Positions 46,901 to 58,406 of a stretch of DNA of 64,000 nt are shown here, piece by piece. The stretch is from contig JAVMKO010000002.1 in assembly GCA_032164245.1 (NCBI GenBank), positions 62,963,840 to 63,027,839 of the forward strand, written 5' to 3'. Each line of letters opens with the position of its first letter. The first letter of the stretch is position 1. Source of the DNA: Sternotherus odoratus. Lineage: Eukaryota > Chordata > Testudines > Kinosternidae. Position numbers and translations under genes: made by a program. The notes beneath the pieces are model-generated. The model had not been told where the DNA came from. It did not search any database and saw only the letters and a program-made list of their open reading frames with translations.

Positions 46901-49900
46901 TTTTTCCAGAATATTTTAATATTGAAGCCCATGTTGTTATTTTCAGGGGACCAGGAAGGGAAAAAGGGGAGGGAGAAGAGAGAAAATATGGAGACAACTC
47001 AATTGATGGTTTTGTGAGTGGTCATTTTTGTAGGCAACGAATGTTTTTTGTTTTTGTTTTTTTAAATAAAAAATGAAGAGCACCATTAAAGAAAGCATGA
47101 TCCCTGATTTCTAAAGAAAACACTGTCTTTAAAAAAAATTGTTAAAATGCTTCTTGCACTCAGTCACATTTAGTCAGGTAACAAAGCAAGCATAACAGTA
47201 TTAAATTGTAGCAACCCCACTGAAATCAATTACTCCCCCTTCCAAGGATTCAGAGAACCATTCCTGATCTTGTCCTGTGGGAATAATGTTTTCTTTGGTA
47301 GAGGATTGAAGGAGGGTTTTTACTTCTTCATACGTCGATGAAAAAAAAAAAAATCTATGCAAGTCAGGGATTTCCCCCTTAAATCCATATTTCTCATGCA
47401 TGTTAAGTATGGGTTGATTTCACATTGCTGTTACACTCCAGGAGTAATACTGCCCTAAAAAGGCATTGAATGGCTAATGTCAAACAGATGTAAACATTAA
47501 AAATACTGACAAATAAAAAAAATAAAAAACACAAAAAACCCTGTACTGAAATTGTGAATTGAGTTAGGTGTCTGTAAAGCAGAAGGAATATTTTACAGCA
47601 GTACAAGAGAATTATGGCAACAAAGTAAAGCACTTTTCTTGTAACATTCATGAACAGTACAAATACGACAAAGTTATTCTACAGACTAAATTATTCGGTA
47701 ACTATCAAATATAGTACAAAGCGAAATATTATGTGCTATAAAAGAAGCAGCTCCTTTAAATTAGACTAAAAATGTTTTTGTTGGTTTTACAGTGACAAAA
47801 GCATGATTACTGAAGACAACAGGATTTTTAGATTCAGAAACATTTAGCTACACAGGTCCATGATTATCCACACTGAATATTGTTTTTTACTCCCCCCCCA
47901 AAGTTCTACAGAAACACAGATAATCCACTGTGCTGCTGTCACAAAACTGTAGAAAGTCATTCAGTGTTTAAAGCAGGGCCGTTCACATGTGTCAGCTAAG
48001 ATGAACCCTTTAGATGACATTTTTGAGCTTTTGAGCGTTCATCCTGGTACTTCACCACACCTTGGTAAAACTGCTAAACCAGAGGCTACAATAACTATTC
48101 TGAAATTGTGCGTGTGTTTGTAAGGGGAAGGGAGGTGCAGCATAAGATAATTTTACTTCAGAAACTGCATTACAAAGCACCATATGCACCAGTTGATAAA
48201 CTGTGCAAGGAATTCCAGGACCCTGAAAAAATCGGAACATTCTGTAGCTTACCCTAACACCACAGAGCCCTCATCAAGAAAAGGGATATAATTCTGCTTT
48301 ATGGCTCAACCTTATTTTTAAGATAATTCATTTCACGTGCTAAACCTCAGCAGGCAAACACAATGCTGAAATGGAGTGCCCAGTTCACCAATTTTTTTTA
48401 CATTATTTCAACTAAGGGAATTTCTGACTGGAAAATTAGTTCTGCACAGGAACAGAAACATACACACTACGAAATGCCCTAATGTTAATTACACACCTCA
48501 AAAATATGCAGATTAAAAAAAAAGGAAGGAAGGAGCACAAGTGTCTTTCTTCCTCTCTCCCAAAAGTGCTGCAACAGGGAAAAAACTTTGGATATTTTTC
48601 CAAAAATGCATGTGGGTAAATTATTCCTGCGGGAAGGATGGATGGACTGACACACACAAACACACAGAGGCGTCTTACTCTCACCACTTTTCAGTGCATA
48701 AACCTTAAATGTTCAACAGTGCAAACTGCACGATTAATAACAAACCAGAGTGACATGGGGATTGAAATCTGGACAGAGTTAGACAAAGAGGAGCAATCCA
48801 AAATTCAGTTCTAATCTTAGGTGGGTAAAATTTTCAAGAACACCCGTATGATTTAGGAACATAAGTAAGTTCAAATTAAAAGTCAATGAGACTCAGACTT
48901 CTAACTCATTTAAGTGCATTTGGAATTTTACACCATAGCTATAAATCACTTACACCACTCACAAGATGGTTCTAAATAGTGGGTCAAATTCATTCCTAAA
49001 GCAACTCCACTGATACTGAATAGAAGTCAATGCAATGGCACCATGAAGGGGTTTGGCCAATTGAGTTACATTTTTTAGCATCATTTTGTCCAAAGCAGTT
49101 TTACATAACATTTTATCTTATGTCAAATATGCAAACCGCAACCATAGTACAAAGATGCCATTAACATGAATTAATACTATATCATATTATCCGTCATTAA
49201 AAAAAAAAACATTTTTGGATGCTGCATTTTTTTTTTTAATACCATGTCAGTCACGGGTAGAATATATTTCAAGTTGCAAGTAAAAACAGATACTGATACT
49301 TGCTGTGGACAAGGGATTCTGAGCCAGAGAAAAGATTCCCAGCTTTCAGAGGGTTAATATAAACACAGGTTATCATGATTTTAAGAACTGGCCAGTCTAC
49401 CTCTACCATATGTAAATACAACAGGATACAAATCCAATACAGAAGGCTCCTTAAATGAGGTTTGGTATGCATGACTACAATATACTCATGTTTACCCACG
49501 TGACCATCACAGCTCCCATTTGGGTAGCTATCAGCATACCACTAGAAATTACTTTTCAACTGTTTCTTTTTGGTTTGTTTTTCATTCCACAGAAAGGTTT
49601 GAAAAAGCGGAAAACCTGTGTGATTTTCACCTTTCATAAAGGAGTGCTTTTGTATACAGAAAATATATTACTGTTTTGGCAACATTAATGGAATCATCAA
49701 TAGCTTTGGCTCACATGGCCTCAAAAATTAATACTTAGATGTCACTACTACAGTTAAACAGAACTCTAGATGCACCACAGAACTTCTTGTGACAGGAATG
49801 TACTTCCTACAAAGTTCCAGTGAATTTTTAAAGGCAATCAAAAGGAATAGCATATTTTATGTTGTGAAAATGGTTCCGAAAAAAAATAAATGTGATTTGC

Positions 49901-49905
49901 ATATA

Positions 49906-50230
49906 TGGTAGAACCTCACTAATATGCACTGATGCCAGGGAGACCGATTACAAATTAAATAATCATAAATTAGTAAGCAAGAAAAGATCATAAACGAACA
50001 GGTATAATGGATCATATAGTGTACTTTTTTCATTTGACAGTTTTATTGTTTGTGTTAATACTTCAGGATATACCAGTAAATGTGTAGTGTTATATGTTTT
50101 GAATAAATACTAAAATCTGAGTAATACGAGACCTCAGCTCACTGCTATTACATGTTTCACTGAGAACTAGGGAGAGAATGTCTGTTTTTTGGGCAGACGT
50201 TAAGGTGTATGCATTAGTGAGGTTCTACTG
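49906..50230. mobile_element. Tigger/pogo-like MITE inside the ASXL3 3' UTR
   Basis: The ends are inverted repeats: GGTAGAACCTCACTAAT on the left and, read from the other strand, CAGTAGAACCTCACTAAT on the right. This terminal sequence type and a probable TA target duplication (TA on the left, CA on the right) fit the pogo/Tigger branch of Tc1/mariner transposons. The 325-bp length and lack of a transposase ORF make it a non-autonomous copy. Confidence 0.65.
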
Positions 50231-51692
50231 CAATGGTAAAAATTATGTTGTTCTCTATGCTCAGATTTGTTTGGGTGCTCACAGAAGCAGGTCAGCATAT
50301 CGGGTTCTCATACTGCACATTGTGTGTTCTTCAATCTGGAGTAAAAAAAAAGAGCAAGATTTTTTCCTGTCCCCAACAGCTGCATGTACTTTATCCCGTT
50401 ATAATACAGTATTTTCCTTTTATGTAGACAGGGCCCCAAAATTACTGCTGTTGTCCTCTAGTGTTATGGTGGCTAATGCATTTGGAATGCAGCTGTAGTC
50501 CTCAACATAAATACAGTACTGGATAAATACTGAAGATTATTTAAAAGATGCAGTATCCCTTTAAAAACCCCACCTCTTTGATCCCAACACTCCAAAGATA
50601 CTGTAAGTGGTCTGAAATCTTTAACAAAAAAAGGTAGAAAGTCATTTTTGAAAATAAGTCAAAACGCAAACATATTTAAATAGATAGTAAATCATGTAGG
50701 AGGGAAAATAACAGATGTTCTACTATTCAGCTCAACACACAATTATAATCTGTTCTCAAATCATTAATTATACCTTAGGATCAACCTTAGGCCATGGAAA
50801 TGCTATTGAAATCCAAAACCTGTTTGTTACCTAGATCTGACCCATATATGTGTTTGAGACAGCGAGCTCAATCGGTGCAGAGGGGAGGTCTGGGGAGAGG
50901 GAAAAAGAGAGGGTCCTCAGCTCTAAGAGAAGTCGTTACTTCCTCTACACTCCATTAAAACCGAGAAGATTCTCGACATGGTCCAGCTAATCAAACCACA
51001 TTTACAAATCTAATTCTCAGGGAATCAACAAGAACAGCTGACAATTAAAACCTTACCTCCATAATGCTTTACGCAGGAGTGAGCAAACTCCTGCAATTAA
51101 ATCTTCCTAAAGTCTCTCTCTCTCTTTCGCTAGGTTGACCGTCTACAAGTTAGTCATGGATGGTAAAGGTGGGTTCCAAGAAATCAATCATTATTAGAAA
51201 AATTGCAGGTCAATTTAGTAGCTCTGATGGTGATTTGTAACAGAACACCAAGCTACTTTACCCAAAGCAGTCTTTACTCAATTTGTTAGTCATCTTGTTA
51301 CCTTTGCACTTGCAGTACCCCAGCAGTTAGGAATCATGAGAATACAACTAACCTGTTCTTCTTAACCTAGACTCTGCTATCATAATATATAAGTGGGGAA
51401 ATAGTGTGCTGCACTTTGTGCAAATAAATAGAAGCTAGGAATGACATTTTAATACCTTTTCTTTTAGACAGCAAGGAAGCTCATAGAAGCTTAATAACAA
51501 GTTTGTTATTTTTTTAAAAGAAATTCTAACAGTTTCTTCTTCTTTTCAGGGAATGTCATGCAAGCAGAAATAACTAAATTCTGAAACAAAGCATCACCAG
51601 AAAAAAAAAATGGCCTAAAATGTTACAATTTCTCCACTTCTTTGTTCTGCTCTCCCATGCTGAGAAGGGATACTGCATCTTTGACTCCGTTT

Positions 51693-54600
51693 CTACCGTA
51701 CAACCAAACAAGCTACACACAGTTTTGAAGGGCCTATGCAGTCATCATGGCAGAAGGCTCCACAGCCTTTGCACACTATCATGGCTTTCAGCCTGCAAGA
51801 GCATTTCAGTTCCAGTTCATCTGCATTGCTGCTGTCAGCAAATTTCTGAACCGGAATCGGAAGGTTCTGATTCGACAGACCTGTCGCAGTATTTGAGCCA
51901 CTCCCCAAAATTCCAATAGATTTTTCAATAGCAGATGCTGCCCTTTTGAAGCTTGTGCTACCAAAGTGTATAGTTGGATAATTTCCACAGAGCTGCTGCT
52001 GTGGGTGCTGTGTTTGTATTTTCTGAGTCGCTAATTGGGTAAAAGGCTTCTGTGGCTCAGAGAGTAAATAGGAAGAGAAATCTGCATTTTTTAATGCAAA
52101 TGCTTTTAACTGTTCTTTCACTTCATTCTGATCGTAGGAAGCTTGTTTTATGCCCAGTTCGCAGCTGCTGCTTAAACCTTCCTCAAAAGAAATAGGTTCA
52201 GATTTTATATTGCTACAGATGCTTGCTGGTTGAGGCCAACTAAGTCTTTTAGTGGTTTCCATAGTAACTGGTGGTTGTTTTTGATCAGATGGGACTTCTG
52301 TGTTTGGAATAGGGGGAGGAGGAGGAGGATGCACTAATGTTTTATTCTGGAGAGTTTGTGAGGCACTAGCAATGTCATCACCTTCCTTAATTTGAATATT
52401 AGGGGAAAACACACTTCCTAGCCTCAGCTGGTGAGCTGCTGCAGAAATATTGACCTCTCCCAAACCCTTCTGTTCCAGGTGCCTACTGAAAGCAAACGCA
52501 TTGCAGCCAGATGGCATTTTTGAAGTAGTTTGCAACAAAGCTGCCGTAGGAATGGGGCCTCTTGCAGCCATGGACATTTGGTAAAAATGCTGTCTGTGTG
52601 AGGTACTAGCTTCTGCATGAAAACTGCCATTTTTGTCAATGTGAAATAAGTTCTGCTGGAAACTGCATGAAGGCAGTGGCCTCTTCTGCTGCTTGATCTC
52701 TGGACTGTGAGCAATTCTGTTCTGAACTGCATGTTTGCTCAGCCACTCTTGTTTAAATGAGTGACCATGCCCTAGTTGATTCATGTTGGAACTGATTACA
52801 CAAGGAGCCACTTTAACATCTGTGTCCATTGAGAGCTTCCCAAGCTCACATTTCATTTGAGTGTGCTCCCCCGCAGTCCTGGCTATTCGCTTTTTGGGAT
52901 GGTTTTCACGCTTTCTAATTTGCAGTGGGGCTATGCTGCCTGCTGTAAATCCTTTACCATCTGGATTGGGTGAGCTGGAAGGATTTTCAACCATACTTCT
53001 CTCAGATGCTGATGTTTTACACACTGAGGTAGTCTGCAAAGGCAAGGGAAGCCTGTTAATTTCTAATTTGGCTCCTGATCTAGGCTGAGGCAGCACTTTT
53101 TCCAAAGGCAGGTTGCCTTGCAATAACTGTGTCACTAGAGGATTGTTGGCCTCAACTGATGACAAACGACAGCTAGAGCTTCCAGCACTTGTAACTCTTT
53201 TTAGGGTTTCTGTTGTCAATGACAAAGAGTCTTCCATGGAATCCGTAACAGATGCCTTGGAGATCTGTGTCGGCTGTGCACTTGTGGCTATTTCTGCAGT
53301 CTGGCTAGGCATTTCAGGTCCTGTAAAATCTTCAGTGTCCATCCTAAAGCACTTGTCAGATGCAGTAGTTTCTGATTTAACAGGAACAGGGATGCTTGTC
53401 AGAAGACTCCTTGACTGCAACTCTGACATTTGTGTGTAACCTGAAGGTTCAGTTTTGACATTTTTTAAACAGTTTTGCTCTGTATATTCTTGATGCTTAT
53501 TTGGATTAAGATGGCTGACCACTGGCTGATCTGTGTGCATTGCGTCTTCATCATGCCAGCAAATTCTGTTATTAGTGTTATACTGATTGACACAGGCAGC
53601 ATCTGCTTCACTTTTAAAGGCTGAAGGACCTCGTAACTGCTCCACAAAACCTTGGCTGGGGGCAACAACATCAATTAATTTATCTTGAGGAGTAAGAGGC
53701 ACTTCTTGAAGACTTGTACAAGCTGCCGGCAAGGTTTTGTCCTCTTGCTTTGCTGTAACAGTTATGAAGCTGGAACTGTGCTCAAGGCTTTCATTACTAA
53801 CTATTTCGGGCCTGCTTATTACAGACACTTGAGGACATGCTATATTTTGTAAGGCAGCTTCTGCCCTCACAAGTCTGCTCTGTAGATCTATATTGTTTTC
53901 TGCATTTTCAATGGAAGCAGACAGTGACAAACTGGAATTTAATGTTGTAGTGTGGTCAACAATGACTTTACAAGGTATAGACCTGTTCATGGCTGTTTGT
54001 GTAAAGCTCACTGGCTGTGATTTACTGGATAGATCTATTCGGTGTCGTGGTCCAGAACTTTTTTCCAAGTTGTCAGCACTTAATTTAGCAGTGTTGTCGT
54101 AAGAACTTATTGTCACCATATTACCAGTGAACAGTGAAATGGGTGGCCTTGCAACAGAATCTACTACTGTAACCGCATCACTGCAGCTTAAAGCCGCTCT
54201 AACAGTAGTGTTAATGGATACAGTACTTTGCTCACTGCATCCAGTTATGGCTATCTTATCAGACGAAAATCTGGTAGTAGTCCCCACTGGGGGAATCAGT
54301 ACAGAACTACCTGGGAGATGATTTGGCAAATGACTTGCAATGGACGAAGTTGGCACAGTGGTATATTGACTGGAGACTACATTATTTGCACTGCTACTTG
54401 ATACTGGCAACCTTTTCTCATCAATTGAATTTGATAAGACTGTACTGTCTATTGAGGCTGGAACAATAGTGTTATCAATACATTTTGGTACAATGGCAAT
54501 GCATGGAGTATCGACCCCTTGGGTGGATTTCAGCATGTTTACATTACAAGCTGAAACTGTTGTGTTTGTACTGTCAACAGACATTAAAACAGAGGATTTA

Positions 54601-55331
54601 TCAATAGAACTTGCAAAGGGAAGTTCCTGAATTGTTCCCGACATAGCAGTGCTGCAAACAGACACAGGGACTGAATGTTTACTATAAAGAACTGGCACAT
54701 TGTTATTTTCAGTGGAGGTAGATGAGATAATTTTCTCACACAAACGTGGCATAGGTACGTTTTCATCAGAACTGTGCCCAGATATGTCCGTAGCAGTTTC
54801 TGGCAATGCAGCTGTGTTAAGTGACTGCTGCAGTAAAGGGTTAGTCTCACGGAGGTGAGCAGACTTGTTACTAGGAGACCTGCAGTTAGGATTAACTATA
54901 ATGACACCAGTAGAAACTTCAATCTTCGTGTCAGAAGGAGTTGAGGTCTCTAAGGATGAAGGACCTTCCCTTGAACTGGGCTGTGACTTTGCTTCTTTAC
55001 TGGTTTGGAGTAAGTGGGCTCTGGCTTGATGCTTAGCAAATAGTTTGGCCTTTGTTTGCTCCTTGATGTGTGCCAGTGTTCTTGTCTTGCCACCTTCGCA
55101 GGGACTCCCCATTGCTCCAGAGACTATGCTTGCAGCTGCTGCCACAGCAGCTGCGGCTGCAGCCTCTCTCTGGGCTCGAGCTTGCTGAGCTCTTGCCTTG
55201 ATATCTGCAAGAGTTCTAGCCCCCGTGTTCCTCCCGCTGCTGACTGATGTACTTGGGGAAACCCTAGGTTCTGGTTTGGAAACAGGTTGACTCTTGATGA
55301 TAAAAGGTGGCCCAATTTTTGAAAGTTGAAT
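51693..55331 (-). CDS. ASXL3: ASXL3 last coding exon with C-terminal PHD finger
   Basis: This minus-strand exon starts after the acceptor TTCTTTTAG at 55331 in phase 0, matching the phase-0 donor of the previous exon, and runs 1,212 codons to a TAG stop at 51693-51695. It begins [10 protein letters not shown], completing the ASX-specific motif [14 protein letters not shown], followed by [19 protein letters not shown], an alanine run (about 55131-55165), and a second related stretch [15 protein letters not shown]. The middle is long, low in order and Ser/Thr-rich. LVTQLL at 53121-53138 resembles the nuclear-receptor-box motif reported for the family. A six-proline run lies at 52311-52328. The last 36 residues (51696-51803) are the atypical PHD finger with CSC, CKGC, CHDDC and CVAC ligand pairs. 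The ending [18 protein letters not shown] is as I remember human ASXL3, so the assignment within the family is firm. With the earlier exons (not in the window) the protein would be near the human length of about 2,250 residues. The exon is intact. Confidence 0.96.
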   Translation of the reverse strand: MQLSKIGPPFIIKSQPVSKPEPRVSPSTSVSSGRNTGARTLADIKARAQQARAQREAAAAAAVAAAASIVSGAMGSPCEGGKTRTLAHIKEQTKAKLFAKHQARAHLLQTSKEAKSQPSSREGPSSLETSTPSDTKIEVSTGVIIVNPNCRSPSNKSAHLRETNPLLQQSLNTAALPETATDISGHSSDENVPMPRLCEKIISSTSTENNNVPVLYSKHSVPVSVCSTAMSGTIQELPFASSIDKSSVLMSVDSTNTTVSACNVNMLKSTQGVDTPCIAIVPKCIDNTIVPASIDSTVLSNSIDEKRLPVSSSSANNVVSSQYTTVPTSSIASHLPNHLPGSSVLIPPVGTTTRFSSDKIAITGCSEQSTVSINTTVRAALSCSDAVTVVDSVARPPISLFTGNMVTISSYDNTAKLSADNLEKSSGPRHRIDLSSKSQPVSFTQTAMNRSIPCKVIVDHTTTLNSSLSLSASIENAENNIDLQSRLVRAEAALQNIACPQVSVISRPEIVSNESLEHSSSFITVTAKQEDKTLPAACTSLQEVPLTPQDKLIDVVAPSQGFVEQLRGPSAFKSEADAACVNQYNTNNRICWHDEDAMHTDQPVVSHLNPNKHQEYTEQNCLKNVKTEPSGYTQMSELQSRSLLTSIPVPVKSETTASDKCFRMDTEDFTGPEMPSQTAEIATSAQPTQISKASVTDSMEDSLSLTTETLKRVTSAGSSSCRLSSVEANNPLVTQLLQGNLPLEKVLPQPRSGAKLEINRLPLPLQTTSVCKTSASERSMVENPSSSPNPDGKGFTAGSIAPLQIRKRENHPKKRIARTAGEHTQMKCELGKLSMDTDVKVAPCVISSNMNQLGHGHSFKQEWLSKHAVQNRIAHSPEIKQQKRPLPSCSFQQNLFHIDKNGSFHAEASTSHRQHFYQMSMAARGPIPTAALLQTTSKMPSGCNAFAFSRHLEQKGLGEVNISAAAHQLRLGSVFSPNIQIKEGDDIASASQTLQNKTLVHPPPPPPIPNTEVPSDQKQPPVTMETTKRLSWPQPASICSNIKSEPISFEEGLSSSCELGIKQASYDQNEVKEQLKAFALKNADFSSYLLSEPQKPFTQLATQKIQTQHPQQQLCGNYPTIHFGSTSFKRAASAIEKSIGILGSGSNTATGLSNQNLPIPVQKFADSSNADELELKCSCRLKAMIVCKGCGAFCHDDCIGPSKLCVACLVVR

Positions 55332-55419
55332 CTAAAAGAAGAAAGAAAAAAAAACAAACAATTTTAATGGGATATCATACAAATTAAAATTATCTGCTAT
55401 TTCCTAAAAGGTTCAGAGC

Positions 55420-55492
55420 ATGATAGCAAATTAGAGGTTAGACTAGATGATCAAGTGATCCCTTCCGGCCTTAAACTCCATGCACTGTAGTT
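55420..55492 (+). mobile_element. CR1 LINE 3' end fragment
   Basis: The stretch containing GTTAGACTAGATGATC, then GATCCCTTCCGGCCTTAAA, matches the usual 3' UTR end of amniote CR1 elements. Only the tail is present, as is normal for 5'-truncated copies. Confidence 0.75.
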
Positions 55493-56053
55493 ACACAGAA
55501 AAATGCTAAAAGTTAACAACATGTTCATTTTACTAGTTTGTCATTCTCTAACAGAAATAATGAGTACTTGAATCTGCCTCCGTAGACCTACCCTTTTGCT
55601 GAGAAGGAAAGTTGATTGAATGTGATAAATGGATAATGGTTATCAGATATAATCCATCACACCTTCCAGTTGGAGATCAACCTGTCCAATGCAATCGGAC
55701 TGGAAAAGGGCTTCCTAGTTAACATCTACTGCAAAGGTTTGAAAAATAATCATAGTGTTTTGCCCCTCACTCCAAGGCATTCAGGCCTTGGTAACTACTT
55801 AACCTTTCCCTCGTTATACGAACATTTATTGAAATATCAAATGCAACCAAAAACACTTTCCTTCAGCTAGGAGGAATCTGAAATTCCTTTGAGTCTGTAA
55901 TTCATACCTTACCAAGGATCAATCCCAGACTGTTACATAAAAGGGGTGAATCACAAAAATGCTTTTTCCCTCCATAGCACCCTACTTTTACGACACCTAC
56001 TGTAGTATCTTTCTGGTACATCACCTGCTCACTACTGTGTATTAAGAACTAAG

Positions 56054-56180
56054 ATCCCAATCCTGCAAATATGTATACAGTATTTAATGTATGTACATGA
56101 ATGATCTCTCTGAAATCTATGAGATGACTCATATTATATGTTAAGATAAACACATGCATGCATGTTTGCAGGATTGGGGT
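56054..56180. mobile_element. Palindromic MITE, CCCAATCCTGCAAA ends
   Basis: The left end reads CCCAATCCTGCAAATAT and the right end, on the other strand, CCCAATCCTGCAAACAT. I know this terminal sequence as a frequent fold-back repeat in turtle DNA. It is about 127 bp, with a degenerate centre, in the ASXL3 intron. Confidence 0.7.
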
Positions 56181-58406
56181 ATAAGAGTCATGAAGTCACA
56201 TCCAAAACAAGCTCCAACAACAATCAGTGGAATGCACTTCTGTTAAACAGCAGGCCAGGCAAAATAGTATTTTAAACTTTTTAAAAATTGACACTTTTTT
56301 CAGCTGTCCAGGTTACTGGGGCCTCAGTGATCAGTGAGGTGAATCTCTTTTGGAGAGTAACAGAGAGACGAGCTATGTAACATTTATAGGAAAAGTCGCC
56401 ATGTGATAAACAGGAGTTAAAGGAAGCAAAAGCTGCAAAAGAGTCCTTATGATTTGGGACATTGGCAGGGTCATTCTTATTAAGGAAAGGTGGGTGTTAT
56501 CAGTGGCACCATCTTACAGAGTTAAATACTCATTAAATAAAGATATGATTAACATACAATTTTCCATAATAAATTTTAGCAACGTCTGCTGCTGTTTCAG
56601 TATCTCCCAGTATCCAGTAGGAGCTGCCATTTTCCCAGCAGGGGACCAATTTGATGCTGCAGTGTGGCATTGAAAGAATCTGGTTTTCTATCAGAAAGCA
56701 GTGGAACTCAAAGTTCCAGTGCTGTAGTAATATACATTATATAGATCTCCACAGTACAGCACAGACAGTGTCAGTATAACTTTCCCCACATAGCTCTGCC
56801 AACGGACCTCAACCCTGACTTTGAGGGAAAGAGCAATCCATTCTACATGCAAATTCAATCCTTGGCCTGTCTTCTGAATCTGCCAATTAGTGCTAGCTAT
56901 GGTGGTGGTTTTGTAATGTTGAAACTTCTCAACTGGGAAATGGAATGAGATCAAACTAATTTCACATATACCAATGAATACCCAGCAGATAGTGACCAAA
57001 AATCAACACTACTGATTTCATCTGGGTTTGAACTAGCAATCTACAGACAAAAGTATCCATCGTCTAGAATTAATCTTTTGAATAATTTTGTTTTTAAAAA
57101 AATCAGTTAGTTGAGTTAATAACACTTACATTAACACATTTCTTAAAAGTACACTGCTACTTTAAAACACTACTTTGAAACATTTTGCTTTCTAGCTCAA
57201 AAGCAGATTTTTTTCAATCCTACTTTGCAACATCAAGATTGCTAAAATGGTAGGTATTGTTTGTTAATTTTTAAATTATAAATGATGATACCTTTTTCCT
57301 CCTTAGAGATCTACTTTTCTTTGTAATTAGTTATTAGAATTCCATATATGAGCCTGGAGTGTTTCAAAAAAACAAAACACAAAAAAACACACACAAAAAA
57401 ACGACAAGAGTACCACTGAAGTTAGAATGGACTAACTTCCAGCTGTATTCTTGCTCAACAATTACTGTTAGCGGATCCATGCTGTAGTACTAGTGATTGA
57501 AACATTTACTGTATTTGCCCTCCTGGCCAGATTAGCAATGTTAATGACTATAGCAGTTACAACTAAATGGAAAAAAGGACAGCTCTGAATAACTGGGAAC
57601 TCACACTGCACAGCCAGTAGGTTAAGTAGACTGGGCCTAAGTCTTGGCCAATGTCATCATGTACAAAACTAAGATGGAAAATACACAACGAAAGACTAAA
57701 TAAACCTATTGTCCTCATGTGTTAAAGAGAAGAACTTTCCAAACGGAGCTAACTTTAAAAAAAAAAAAAAGACAAATGTGTACAAAGCAATTTATCTAGC
57801 CAGTATTTTGCTGCTAGTAAAGATATTCACATTCTCATAAAGACTTTCTCCCTTACAGCTAAGGTTCTTCCTCCTAACTGTACAGGGAAATCTTATACTT
57901 AAGGCATTATGTGTCTCAGTCTTGCAAACAGTCCTGTAAGCAGTGGTCATTCATTACTCCATATAGAGCCTCTTTGCCTTCAATCTGGGTCCCTTTGCAG
58001 GGCTGAGGAATTGACCAGTTGTAACAAAAATAACTCTGATGTAACAAATCCACTATTTCAACTTCCCTGGGGAAGCCAACTAGGAACCAAAACAGAGAGA
58101 GCAAGCCCTTGCTTAATTTTGAATATTGTAGACTGGGGAATTAGCAAATATACTAGAAACAATGGAAAAGTCCATGGATTTATTTTAAGTCATATATATT
58201 TGGATTGTTTTCCCTTATATGAAAGTACCTTTGCAACAAAAAAGAGGTAACTCAAACTGTACAACACAGAAAGAGAGGCATTAAAAATTGCTTATCTTTC
58301 TCTCCCTATACCAAACATTTAAGAGAAACAGAAACAAATACAAAAGCAATCAGCAGATAACTCATCTTTAGCCTTCTGACTCAGTAGGCTCTTACTACCA
58401 CTTTAC

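Larger units (their letters stand above)
46872..51692 (-). other. ASXL3: ASXL3 3' untranslated region (predicted)
   Basis: About 4.8 kb of AT-rich DNA follows the stop codon. No ORF here looks real. I placed the end at the minus-strand AATAAA at 46895-46900, which lies roughly where the human 3' UTR length (several kb, from memory) predicts. The region includes a Tigger-like MITE (49906-50230), a poly-A/poly-T inverted pair near 49198-49240, and long runs of A or T. The exact end is inferred, not seen; RNA data would be needed to fix it. Confidence 0.6.
55332..58406 (-). other. ASXL3 intron between the two large exons
   Basis: This 3,075-base intron is bounded by GTAAAG (58406) and TTCTTTTAG (55332). 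It holds a CR1 3' end fragment at about 55420-55492 and a palindromic MITE at 56054-56180. The remainder is AT-rich with a poly-A run at 57757-57770, and I see no other gene or exon in it. Confidence 0.85.

Noticed and set aside
53113..53439. 108-codon plus-strand ORF inside the ASXL3 last exon
   Set aside because: Opposite-strand shadow of a long conserved coding exon.
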